Assembly (NCBI GenBank): GCA_028691715.1
Contig: JAQUYR010000025.1
Span: 1 to 15,664 of the forward strand
Direction of reading: 5' to 3'
Length of the DNA: 15,664 bases
DNA from: Bacilli bacterium
GTDB lineage: Bacteria; Bacillota_I; Bacilli_A; ML615J-28; CAG-698
Position 1 is the stretch's first letter; each line of letters starts with the position of its first letter. The notes under the pieces are model-generated. The model saw only the letters and a program-made list of their open reading frames with translations. It was not told the origin of the DNA and made no database searches. The position numbers were made by a program, and so were the translations under genes. This document shows positions 1 through 6,406 of the stretch, in pieces.

Positions 1-213
1 TCGATGTTTGCGCAAATCATAACCCCAATGTTATCTGGAGCAATAATGGCTTTAGTTAACACGAAAATTTCTTCTGGCTTTGGATATCGAGTATTATTCC
101 CATATTGTGTCTTATTCTGTATAATTGCTTTTATAACAATGTCACGAGTAAAACATGGAGATTCAAAACCAATACCAACTAAAACTATTGAAGCATATGA
201 TGTTGACGATTAA
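1..213 (+). CDS. MFS transporter, C-terminal fragment (5' end outside window)
   Basis: The reading frame is open from the first base, so this is the 3' end of a longer gene. The visible 70 residues contain two hydrophobic stretches, one starting AQIITPMLSG and one around YRVLFPYCVLFCIIAFITM. A short charged cytoplasmic tail follows. The first stretch resembles the last helices of sugar/cation-symporter-like major facilitator proteins (SLC45/GPH-like), which would make this a 12-helix inner-membrane transporter. The substrate cannot be read from this piece. The gene ends just before a bidirectional terminator shared with the converging phosphatase gene. The MFS assignment rests on general resemblance only, so confidence is moderate. 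Confidence 0.6.
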   Translation, partial: SMFAQIITPMLSGAIMALVNTKISSGFGYRVLFPYCVLFCIIAFITMSRVKHGDSKPIPTKTIEAYDVDD

Positions 214-220
214 AAAAAGT

Positions 221-245
221 TGCCATAAGGAATATCCTTATGGCA
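221..245. terminator. Bidirectional intrinsic terminator
   Basis: A perfect 10-bp stem (TGCCATAAGG / CCTTATGGCA) has a 5-nt loop. On the plus strand it is followed by TATTTTATT. On the minus strand it is followed by a run of T (the A-run at 212-218). It can end both the transporter and the converging HAD gene. Confidence 0.9.
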
Positions 246-252
246 TATTTTA

Positions 253-1032
253 TTATATGTGCTCAATTATATCTTTAACAGAATTAAAAACATAATCGGG
301 TTTAATTGATGATTCTTCAATGGTTTGCAGAGTGCTTTCTCCACTTAAAACACATATAGTAGTTACATTAGCATTGTATCCAGCGGTTATATCAGTGTAA
401 ATACGATCACCAACTACAGCGATATTTTCCTTCTTTACATTGAATTTTTCTGCTAATATATCTATCATATATGGATTAGGTTTGCCAATATAAGTCGGCT
501 TTTTCTTTGTAGCTAAAGTAAGCATATGGCAAATACTTCCACAATCAGGAATATACCTGCCGTCTTTTATTGGACAGACAAGATCACAATTAGTTGCTAG
601 AAAAATTGCCCCATTATCAAGAAACTCACAAGCTTTTTCCAATCTTTGATAACATAATTCTCGGTCGAATCCCACTAAAACAATATCAGGATTTTCTTCA
701 ACAAATTTTACATCATATAATTTTAATTCTTCTTTTAAAGCGGTCGTTCCCAGAAAATAAACTTTTTTATCCTGATAGTTTTCCTGAAGGTAAATCCCCA
801 TCGCCATTCCTGATGTGAAAATATTGTCATCTTGGCATAAAACACCCAGACGTTTCATCTTGTTGATGTAATCAATTTTACTCTTAGAAGAGTTATTGGT
901 CATAAAAATGTATTTTTTATGATTTTTAATGATAGAATCAATGAAATCCTTAGCTCCATCAAAGAGAATATCATCTAAATATATTGTTCCATCCATATCT
1001 AGAAGAAACATTTCAATGTTTTTTAAGTCCAT
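253..1032 (-). CDS. HAD-IIA family phosphatase (NagD/AraL-like)
   Basis: This is a predicted cytoplasmic 259-residue haloacid-dehalogenase-type hydrolase that should remove phosphate from a small sugar phosphate or nucleotide through an aspartyl-phosphate. All HAD motifs are visible: DMDGT at residues 12-16 (nucleophile D12, acid D14), TNNSS at 45-49, the lysine of GKPNP (K184), and GDRIYTD at 208-214 for magnesium. The C2-type cap between motifs II and III and the length fit subclass IIA. The frame opens upstream at 1083, but that region is the promoter. The ATG at 1032 has GAGGT 7 nt upstream and gives the usual family length. NagD-type enzymes are promiscuous, so no substrate is named. Confidence 0.9.
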   Translation of the reverse strand: MDLKNIEMFLLDMDGTIYLDDILFDGAKDFIDSIIKNHKKYIFMTNNSSKSKIDYINKMKRLGVLCQDDNIFTSGMAMGIYLQENYQDKKVYFLGTTALKEELKLYDVKFVEENPDIVLVGFDRELCYQRLEKACEFLDNGAIFLATNCDLVCPIKDGRYIPDCGSICHMLTLATKKKPTYIGKPNPYMIDILAEKFNVKKENIAVVGDRIYTDITAGYNANVTTICVLSGESTLQTIEESSIKPDYVFNSVKDIIEHI

Positions 1033-1054
1033 ATTTTGTACCTCATGTTGAATA

Positions 1055-1083
1055 ATTTTATCATTTTTAGCTATTAAAGTCAA
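1055..1083 (-). promoter_or_regulatory. Promoter of the HAD phosphatase gene
   Basis: Read on the minus strand, the -35 is TTGACT (1083-1078), the spacer is 17 nt, and the -10 is TAAAAT (1060-1055) preceded by TGA (extended -10). It lies just upstream of the RBS and the ATG at 1032, which supports that start over the longer frame. Confidence 0.8.
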
Positions 1084-1124
1084 AATATATTATCAAAAAT
1101 CATATAAAATTGTTTTTCATTTTA

Positions 1125-1153
1125 TTTACAAACAAAAAAACATATGCTATAAT
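1125..1153 (+). promoter_or_regulatory. Promoter of the CvpA-like gene and darA
   Basis: The -35 is TTTACA (1125-1130), followed by a 17-nt spacer and a perfect TATAAT (1148-1153). It is divergent from the phosphatase promoter, with about 40 bp between the two -35 boxes. Transcription should start near 1160, leaving a very short leader. Confidence 0.85.
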
Positions 1154-1170
1154 GAAGTTGACTCTAGAGA

Positions 1171-3396
1171 ATGGATGGTGAGCGTATGGATGCGTTAATG
1201 AGTCGTATATTGGAAATGGATAGTGCTACTATTATCTCTTTTCTTGATTACGTCGTTATAGGAATTTTAGCTTTGTGTGTACTTTCAGGTTTTATAAAAG
1301 GTATGTTTAGATCAGTTTATAACTTAATCATCTTTGTTGGTTTAATGTTATTAGGTTGGTTTTTGATGCCAGCGATTGTTAATTTTGCTTTAGATTACAA
1401 TGTATCTTCTTTTAATCTAAATATTTCAGGTGTGGGAATTACTACTATTAGAGAATCTTTACCAGCAATTATTGGTAGTTTTGATGAAACTTTAGGAACA
1501 CTAATGGTTGAAGGAACAGAAACATATACTTTATTATTTTCTTTAGTATTTTCAGCATTTAGATTAATAATGATGATTATATGGTTATTATTAACAATAA
1601 CAATCTTTAAGTTTGTCTTCTGGATTATTTATTTAATAATCAGACCAAGAACAAAGGATGCTCAAGGAAATAAAAAGAGAATTACTTTTGTTTCTCGTTT
1701 AGGTGGTGGAGTAATCGGTTTAGCCTATGGATTGGTAATTACAATTATGTTAGCCATTCCTTTTGCTGGTTTGACTTCAATTGGTGGTAGTATTGGGGAA
1801 TTAGCTAATAGTCAAACAACAACAGTAAGTTATCGCTTTGCTAAAGCTACAAATCAGGAATATTTGTATTTAGATGGTGAAGCTGCAGATCCATATAGTG
1901 AATATGCTGAGGTGTTTGCTTTTATGCAACAATTCCGTGGTGATTCATTGATGGGTCAAATTGGTGGTATTGGAGTAGGTAAAGATACTACAGGTGAAAA
2001 AACTACAATTGATGAAGCTTTATTTGACCAATTATTGGAATTCAAATATGGTGATGTAAAAGTAGAAGTTCGTCAGGAATTAAAGAATATTGCCAGTGCT
2101 TATGTTGAAATATTCAATGCTACTGGTGGTAATATAAATTTTAGCACTATTTCAGAATTAGACCAAGAAACATTGGATTCTGTTTTAGGTAAAATTTCTA
2201 ATTTGCAAATTTTAAATGCTGCTGCTCCTGTTGCTGTAGAATATTTAGGAAATAATCCTAAAATAAGCGAAAGCTTAACAGAAATGGGAATGACAAAGGA
2301 TGATATTTCTAATTTAATTACAGAAGTAAAACAGATTAACTTTGCTGAAGAAATATCAACAATCGCTAGTGCTGTTATTGATTTAGGAAAGAGCGGACTT
2401 TTTGATCAGAATGAAGATGGCGAAAATAAGAGCATTATGGATACACTACTAAATGCTGATTCTAGTATGTTAACAAGTGCGATGGATAAGCTTGGTGAAC
2501 TTGGTATTTCTGATATGGTTGGTGAATTTGGAGTTAGTACATTACTAAATGGTGCAGCTTTCGGACAAATTCTTGATCAATTTGGTATCAGTAAAGAAGA
2601 TATTAATCTTGAAGGTATTGACTGGGGAGAAGAACTAGCTAACCTTGGTGGAGTTATTACTGCTTTACAAGACATGGGTTTAATTATCAATGAAGATGGC
2701 AGTATTGATTTTACTAATTTATCTCAAGATGGAATATCTACATTTGTTGATGAATTGTTTAAATCAAATGTATTAGGCAACAATACTAAATTAATTGTTG
2801 CTACAATCAAACAGGTTTTACCAGAAGAAGTTCAAGATTTCGTACAGATTGATGATCTTACAAGCGAAGACCTTAAATCAGTATTATCTGTTGGCTCAAC
2901 AGTGATGTCATATATGGATAAAGAAACTGGACAGATTGACTTTGAAGAGATGTTGAAATCAGAAGATGCTCAAAAATTAGGTGATGCAATTTCTAATTCT
3001 GATGCAATGGCTAAAACTATCCAAGATATGATTGGTAAAGTTTTAACTAGTGTTGGTGTAGGAATAGATTTCGATGATTTTAATATTGATGGAATTAATT
3101 GGGGTAATGAAATTGTTGCTCTAGGAAATATAATGAATGAACTTGATAAATTTGCCTTAAAATTTGGTAGTGAGAGTACTAATTTCAGCTTTGACGATTA
3201 TAGTGAAACCATGGTAAATGGAATGGTAGATACTTTATTTACATCACAAATTTTAAGCAAAAATACTAAAGTATTAATGCAAGCAATAAAGGATATGGTA
3301 CCTGCTGCTTATAAAGATCGAGTAGAGGTAAAAGAAATGACTGCTGCTGAAGTTAAATCATTATTAAGTAGTTTAAGAAGTGAATTGACTGCATAA
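1171..3396 (+). CDS. Large CvpA-family membrane protein with repeated C-terminal modules
   Basis: The first ~205 residues look like a CvpA (colicin V production) domain. They contain hydrophobic helices near residues 27-44, 51-68, 122-158 and 178-200. They also carry the family's glycine/basic loop (SGFIKGMFRS) after helix 1 and RLGGGVIGLAYGL before the last helix. Ordinary CvpA proteins have about 160-220 residues, but this one has 741. The extra ~530 residues are acidic, mostly helical in character and probably extracytoplasmic or peripheral. They contain repeated modules, clearest at 478-574 and 637-734. The function of CvpA proteins is poorly defined, with links to envelope and secretion. 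The start is uncertain: ATG 1171 has little RBS, whereas in-frame ATG 1186 follows GGATGGTGAG. darA follows 22 nt downstream, probably in the same transcript. Confidence 0.75.
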   Translation: MDGERMDALMSRILEMDSATIISFLDYVVIGILALCVLSGFIKGMFRSVYNLIIFVGLMLLGWFLMPAIVNFALDYNVSSFNLNISGVGITTIRESLPAIIGSFDETLGTLMVEGTETYTLLFSLVFSAFRLIMMIIWLLLTITIFKFVFWIIYLIIRPRTKDAQGNKKRITFVSRLGGGVIGLAYGLVITIMLAIPFAGLTSIGGSIGELANSQTTTVSYRFAKATNQEYLYLDGEAADPYSEYAEVFAFMQQFRGDSLMGQIGGIGVGKDTTGEKTTIDEALFDQLLEFKYGDVKVEVRQELKNIASAYVEIFNATGGNINFSTISELDQETLDSVLGKISNLQILNAAAPVAVEYLGNNPKISESLTEMGMTKDDISNLITEVKQINFAEEISTIASAVIDLGKSGLFDQNEDGENKSIMDTLLNADSSMLTSAMDKLGELGISDMVGEFGVSTLLNGAAFGQILDQFGISKEDINLEGIDWGEELANLGGVITALQDMGLIINEDGSIDFTNLSQDGISTFVDELFKSNVLGNNTKLIVATIKQVLPEEVQDFVQIDDLTSEDLKSVLSVGSTVMSYMDKETGQIDFEEMLKSEDAQKLGDAISNSDAMAKTIQDMIGKVLTSVGVGIDFDDFNIDGINWGNEIVALGNIMNELDKFALKFGSESTNFSFDDYSETMVNGMVDTLFTSQILSKNTKVLMQAIKDMVPAAYKDRVEVKEMTAAEVKSLLSSLRSELTA
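2602..3372 (+). repeat. Duplicated ~97-residue module inside the CvpA-like protein
   Basis: The translated segments 2602-2892 and 3079-3372 align over about 97 residues with one gap and about one third identity. Shared landmarks are the N-x-x-G-I-x-W-G-x-E opening, VDxLF, NTK, an IK-xx-x-P stretch and KSxLS at the end. Weaker copies of the opening seem to lie earlier, near INFAEEISTIASAV (codons from about 2335) and RQELKNIASAYVE (codons from about 2071). The DNA itself has diverged, so this is an old protein-level duplication. Confidence 0.75.
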
Positions 3397-3418
3397 AATA
3401 TGTAAAGGGGGAATTAGG

Positions 3419-3742
3419 ATGAAATTAATAATTGCTATTGTCTCTAATGAAGATAGTTCAGCTGTGATGAAAGAATTACTGAAGGAAAAGTATTTTGTAA
3501 CCAAACTTTCGTCAACTGGTGGATTTTTACGAAGCGGGAATACTACATTGATGATTGGTGCAAAAGACCAGGATGTCGATGCAATAGTACAAGTAATTTC
3601 AGATTATTCCAAGACAAGAAAAGAAATGGTTCCTAGTTCTATTGTTAGAGAATTTGGTTTTGTTTCTACAATGCCAACCGAAGTTGTGGTTGGTGGAGCA
3701 ACATTATTTATCATCAATGTTGACCAATTCATTAAGTTATAA
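3419..3742 (+). CDS. darA: DarA/PstA-type cyclic-di-AMP receptor (PII-like, DUF970)
   Basis: This is a 107-residue cytoplasmic PII-like protein that in Firmicutes binds c-di-AMP as a trimer. It opens with MKLIIAIV and carries the hallmark TGGFLRSGNTTLMIG at residues 33-47, followed by the regulatory loop region and a closing VGGATLFII strand. The length matches the family (about 109 residues in Bacillus subtilis). The ATG has AAGGGGG 7 nt upstream. It lies 22 nt after the CvpA-like gene and before a terminator, so the two are probably co-transcribed. In Bacillus the gene sits by tmk/holB instead. Known targets of this receptor are largely unresolved. The family call is firm, but the link to its CvpA-like neighbour is inference. 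Confidence 0.93.
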   Translation: MKLIIAIVSNEDSSAVMKELLKEKYFVTKLSSTGGFLRSGNTTLMIGAKDQDVDAIVQVISDYSKTRKEMVPSSIVREFGFVSTMPTEVVVGGATLFIINVDQFIKL

Positions 3743-3747
3743 AAGAA

Positions 3748-3780
3748 GAAGCATGATACTCAATCATGCTTCCTTTATTT
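3748..3780 (+). terminator. Intrinsic terminator after darA
   Basis: A perfect 10-bp stem (GAAGCATGAT / ATCATGCTTC) has loop ACTCA and is followed by CTTTATTTT. It closes the cvpA-like/darA transcript just before the tRNA promoter. Confidence 0.9.
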
Positions 3781-3811
3781 TAAAATACAGGTAAGAAAAA
3801 CATAAAATCTT

Positions 3812-3840
3812 TTGACATTAGCATTCTTTTTTGATATAAT
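3812..3840 (+). promoter_or_regulatory. Consensus promoter of tRNA-Cys
   Basis: The -35 is an exact TTGACA (3812-3817), the spacer is 17 nt and the -10 is an exact TATAAT (3835-3840). This is the strongest promoter in the window, as expected for a stable RNA gene. Confidence 0.9.
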
Positions 3841-3868
3841 GTCTAAGGCTGAAAGGTTTCTTTAATAT

Positions 3869-3942
3869 GGCTCCATAGCCAAGTGGTAAGGCAAGGGTCT
3901 GCAACACCCTGATCGGCGGTCCAAATCCGCCTGGAGCCTCCA
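3869..3942 (+). tRNA. tRNA-Cys (anticodon GCA)
   Basis: This is a 74-nt cloverleaf. The acceptor stem is GGCTCCA/TGGAGCC with discriminator T and an encoded CCA. The D-arm contains AGTGGTAAGGC. The anticodon stem AGGGT/ACCCT encloses CTGCAAC, whose central GCA reads cysteine UGC/UGU codons. The T-arm is GGCGG/CCGCC around TCCAAAT. It is a single-gene unit with its own promoter and terminator. Confidence 0.96.
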
Positions 3943-3981
3943 GATTAATAGCTACAGTGACTTTTGTTACTGCAAAATAGG

Positions 3982-4012
3982 CAAATCAGTGTTAATGACT
4001 GATTTGTTTTTT
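3982..4012 (+). terminator. Terminator after tRNA-Cys
   Basis: A 9-bp perfect stem (CAAATCAGT / ACTGATTTG) has a 7-nt loop and is followed by TTTTTTG. A weaker hairpin, CAGTGAC/GTTACTG, lies between the tRNA end and this terminator. Confidence 0.88.
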
Positions 4013-4069
4013 GTTATATAACCAAATTTATATAATTATAGAGTAAAATACATAATATTCCATTTAATG

Positions 4070-4097
4070 TTGACTTTTTAATAAAAAAATGTATAAT
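4070..4097 (+). promoter_or_regulatory. Promoter of the structured leader and lipoprotein gene
   Basis: The -35 is TTGACT (4070-4075), the spacer is 16 nt and the -10 is TATAAT (4092-4097). The next start codon is almost 390 nt downstream, so the transcript carries an unusually long untranslated leader. Confidence 0.8.
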
Positions 4098-4102
4098 TAG
4101 AA

Positions 4103-4480
4103 ATCGTGAAACTAAAATTAAAGTAGGAAGAGCTTTGAGATTAGTCACTCACTAATTTTTGCTGTGATAATAAACAGCACAATTGACCAGGGGAAACTCT
4201 TAAGGCTATCGGACAGCTGGGTCAAATGCCGGATTAGCGACAGTGATTAACTGTTGATCGAGTAAGCAATTACTCAATTTATAAGAGGACTAGAGTCCTT
4301 AAATCATGTAATATCATAATGATATTATGGTACTTGTAAATAGTCAACTAGAAAGAATTATTTAATTCAATCTTAAAGTTTTCTACAGATCTTAATAAAA
4401 AGGTAAAATCTATAATAATAAAGTAACATGTAGAAACAACAGACTATAAGTACGCAATTTTTATGAAAGGAAATTGTTAA
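4103..4480 (+). ncRNA. Long structured 5' leader, unassigned (candidate riboswitch or ribozyme)
   Basis: There is no open frame of note between the promoter and the lipoprotein ATG, but many helices can be drawn. They are TTAGT/ACTAA (4141-4155), GCTGT/ACAGC (4161-4178), TTGACCAG/CTGGGTCAA with one bulge (4183-4225), CGACAG/CTGTTG (4238-4256) and GAGTAA/TTACTC closed by a GCAA tetraloop (4260-4275). Further 3' are TAATATCA/TGATATTA (4309-4327) and TTTCTACA/TGTAGAAA (4380-4436). The segment GGCTATCGG (4204-4212) can also pair with CCGGATTAGC (4229-4238), which would make a pseudoknot with the 4183-4225 helix. GACTA (4288-4292) and TAGTC (4341-4345) flank a hairpin in the manner of group I intron P7/P8, but I could not complete that core. 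No terminator precedes the gene, so any control would act on translation, processing or splicing. The helices are seen in sequence; the class and ligand are unknown. Confidence 0.45.
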
Positions 4481-5401
4481 ATGAAAAAATTACTTGTAAG
4501 TTTATTGTTTTTTTTATTTTTATTTGTAACTGGATGCAGTTCTACTGCAAAAGTAAAACCAGAAATGATTACTGGTGATGATAATGATGAATATGGTGGA
4601 GCTGATTGCTATGATAATCTAGGCGATCATGCGGATTCAAATTATTGGGTCAATCCCGACTTTTATAATCTGAAATCTAATGATAACTTGACCATATTAT
4701 CAAATTATCAAACATTCTTACAAACCACAGAGTATACTTGTGGTCCATCAGCACTGCTAACTATTTTTTACCATTTTGGAATAACTAATTATACAGAAAT
4801 GGATCTAGCAATCGCTACAAAGACCAGTGTTGATGAAGATGTTGCGAACTCTCTTCCAGGTTCAGCTGATAATTTTTTTGAATATGGGGCTAATGTTCAA
4901 AAAATCTACCAATTTCTAAAAACTCTTCCAAATATAGAAATTATAGATTCGAGTTATGTTGAAGAATATTCAGAAGAAGATTTAATTACTGCTGATGATG
5001 GCTTTACAACGAATGATATAGGTAATCTCTTCCCAACATTTACCTCTTATTCTTTGTACGCTTCAGAAAACAGCTATGAGACCGAAAGTTGGGTTGAAGA
5101 TGCTAAGGATAGTTATTTTGTAAAATGGGTATTAAATCATTTACAAAACAATTGTCCTATTCTAGTAGAATGGGGAGATTGGGATGGACATTGGATGGCT
5201 ATTATCGGATATGATACCCTGGGAACACCAGGTATTGGGGATGATGTTTTGATCTTTGCTGATCCATATGATACCTCAGATCATTGGCAAGATGGTTATT
5301 ATTATTATCCTGCTGAGAGATGGTTTTATATGTGGCAAGACAGAAATGTAGCTCCAAAACCTTATCAATTACAACCATATATTGTAATCAATGTAAAATA
5401 A
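4481..5401 (+). CDS. Lipoprotein with C39-like cysteine peptidase domain
   Basis: The product has 306 residues. Residues 1-18 form a lipoprotein signal peptide with lipobox VTGC, so C19 should be lipidated and the protein anchored outside the membrane. A papain-like C39-type domain follows. The nucleophile is C87 in EYTCGPSAL, the likely catalytic histidine is H237 in DGHWMAIIGY, and an acidic partner is likely at D261 in FADPYD. This layout is shared by C39-like and BtrH-like domains, which cut peptides or transfer acyl groups. No ABC transporter domain is attached, so it is not a bacteriocin exporter. The tail is rich in aromatic residues. The RBS AAAGG lies 10 nt upstream. The gene is monocistronic, preceded by a long leader and followed by a terminator. 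The substrate is unknown. Confidence 0.8.
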   Translation: MKKLLVSLLFFLFLFVTGCSSTAKVKPEMITGDDNDEYGGADCYDNLGDHADSNYWVNPDFYNLKSNDNLTILSNYQTFLQTTEYTCGPSALLTIFYHFGITNYTEMDLAIATKTSVDEDVANSLPGSADNFFEYGANVQKIYQFLKTLPNIEIIDSSYVEEYSEEDLITADDGFTTNDIGNLFPTFTSYSLYASENSYETESWVEDAKDSYFVKWVLNHLQNNCPILVEWGDWDGHWMAIIGYDTLGTPGIGDDVLIFADPYDTSDHWQDGYYYYPAERWFYMWQDRNVAPKPYQLQPYIVINVK

Positions 5402-5410
5402 TTAGAGAGA

Positions 5411-5440
5411 ATAGGCAGAATAAAAACTGCCTATTTTTAT
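5411..5440 (+). terminator. Terminator after the lipoprotein gene
   Basis: An 8-bp stem (ATAGGCAG / CTGCCTAT) has an A-rich 8-nt loop and is followed by TTTTTATTT. Confidence 0.9.
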
Positions 5441-5457
5441 TTATGACAAAATTATTG

Positions 5458-5486
5458 TTGAAAAATATGCCATCTTTCTATATAAT
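5458..5486 (+). promoter_or_regulatory. Promoter of ung
   Basis: The -35 is TTGAAA (5458-5463), the spacer is 17 nt and the -10 is TATAAT (5481-5486). The ung ATG is 18 nt further on, so the leader is very short. Confidence 0.8.
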
Positions 5487-5504
5487 AATATAAGGTGAAG
5501 AAAA

Positions 5505-6170
5505 ATGGTAAATCTAAATAACAAATGGGATATTCTTTTAAAAGATGAATTTAATAAAGAGTATTATAAAAATTTAAGAGTATTTTTGGCCGAGGAATAT
5601 AAAAACCATACAATTTATCCTTCAATGTATGATATATTTAATGCTTTAAAGTTGACGGACTTTGATGATGTTAAGGCTGTCATTCTTGGACAAGATCCAT
5701 ATCACGGAGAAAATCAAGCTCATGGTCTCAGTTTTTCAGTTAGGGAAGGAATTGAACAACCACCATCGCTAAAGAACATTTATAAAGAAATAGAAAATGA
5801 TTTGGGGATAAAGATGAGCACCTCAGGAGATTTAACTTCTTGGGCAAAAAGTGGAGTTCTCCTATTGAATACTGTTTTAACTGTTAGAGCTAACCAAGCA
5901 AATTCTCATCGGGGAAAGGGCTGGGAGATATTTACTGATAAGGTAATTGAACTATTAAATGCTAGAGAAAAGCCAATTGTCTTCATTCTCTGGGGTAATA
6001 ATGCCAAAGAAAAAAAGATAAAAATTACTAATCCCATTCATTTGATTCTTACTGCTCCTCATCCAAGCCCTCTATCAGCGTACAATGGCTTTTTTGGTTG
6101 TCAGCATTTTTCTAAGACAAATGATTTTTTAAGGAAAAATAAAATAGAGGAAATCAATTGGAAAAACTAG
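5505..6170 (+). CDS. ung: Uracil-DNA glycosylase, family 1
   Basis: This enzyme removes uracil from DNA by cutting the N-glycosidic bond, the first step of base excision repair of deaminated cytosine. It has 221 residues, normal for family 1. The water-activating motif GQDPYHG is at 62-68 (catalytic D64), and the uracil pocket includes GLSFSV and LLLNTVLTV. VFILWGNNA lies at 159-167. The DNA-intercalation motif HPSPLSA is at 186-192 (H186), followed by GFFGCQHFSKTN. The start is supported by AAGGTG 7 nt upstream. It is transcribed alone from its own promoter, and its stop codon lies inside the terminator stem. Confidence 0.98.
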   Translation: MVNLNNKWDILLKDEFNKEYYKNLRVFLAEEYKNHTIYPSMYDIFNALKLTDFDDVKAVILGQDPYHGENQAHGLSFSVREGIEQPPSLKNIYKEIENDLGIKMSTSGDLTSWAKSGVLLLNTVLTVRANQANSHRGKGWEIFTDKVIELLNAREKPIVFILWGNNAKEKKIKITNPIHLILTAPHPSPLSAYNGFFGCQHFSKTNDFLRKNKIEEINWKN

Positions 6171-6200
6171 TATTTGTATCAGAATAACAAATACTTTTTT
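6169..6200 (+). terminator. Terminator overlapping the ung stop codon
   Basis: A 9-bp stem (AGTATTTGT / ACAAATACT) has a 9-nt loop and is followed by six T. The left arm begins within the TAG stop codon of ung. Confidence 0.88.
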
Positions 6201-6230
6201 AAATTTAACAAGAAAAAAGATAACATTTAT

Positions 6231-6260
6231 CGATATAATGAGCATTATTTTATCGTTTTT
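6231..6260. repeat. Imperfect inverted repeat upstream of ylmE
   Basis: The left arm CGATA-TAATG faces CATTA-TTT-TATCG across AG, followed by TTTTT. It could be a weak second terminator or an operator. It lies about 75 bp upstream of the ylmE promoter. The rest of 6201-6307 shows nothing else that I can support. Confidence 0.4.
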
Positions 6261-6307
6261 AATATAAAACATCACCATCTCAATTAAAAGATTTGCTTTA
6301 AAATTAC

Positions 6308-6336
6308 TTGATTAATAACACAAAAAGTTATATAAT
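6308..6336 (+). promoter_or_regulatory. Promoter of the ylmE-sepF-ylmG-deoC-deoD operon
   Basis: The -35 is TTGATT (6308-6313), the spacer is 17 nt and the -10 is TATAAT (6331-6336). About 65 nt of leader precede the ylmE ATG. No later promoter or terminator is obvious until 9986. Confidence 0.75.
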
Positions 6337-6406
6337 AAATATAACGAGTTAGTATATACGGATATTATACGAAAATACTTGAATAGAAAGATTTATAGGT
6401 GGGCTT

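Noticed and set aside
594..818. Plus-strand open frame opposite the HAD gene
   Set aside because: It has no RBS, and it is a shadow of the well-supported gene on the other strand.
1033..1083. N-terminal extension of the HAD phosphatase by 17 residues
   Set aside because: The extension overlaps a good promoter, while ATG 1032 has a proper RBS and gives the normal family start.
4128..4225. Resemblance of GAAACTCTTAAGGC...GGACAG to the 3' half of the glycine (gcvT) riboswitch
   Set aside because: The conserved 5' half (CACCGAAGG) is absent, no tandem aptamer is seen, and the downstream gene has no glycine link. A chance match is more likely.
4284..4298. AGAGGACTAGAGTCC resembles the GAGGAAAGTCC element of RNase P RNA
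   Set aside because: The other universal RNase P elements are missing and the spacing does not fit. It is also explained as a small hairpin or intron-like pairing.
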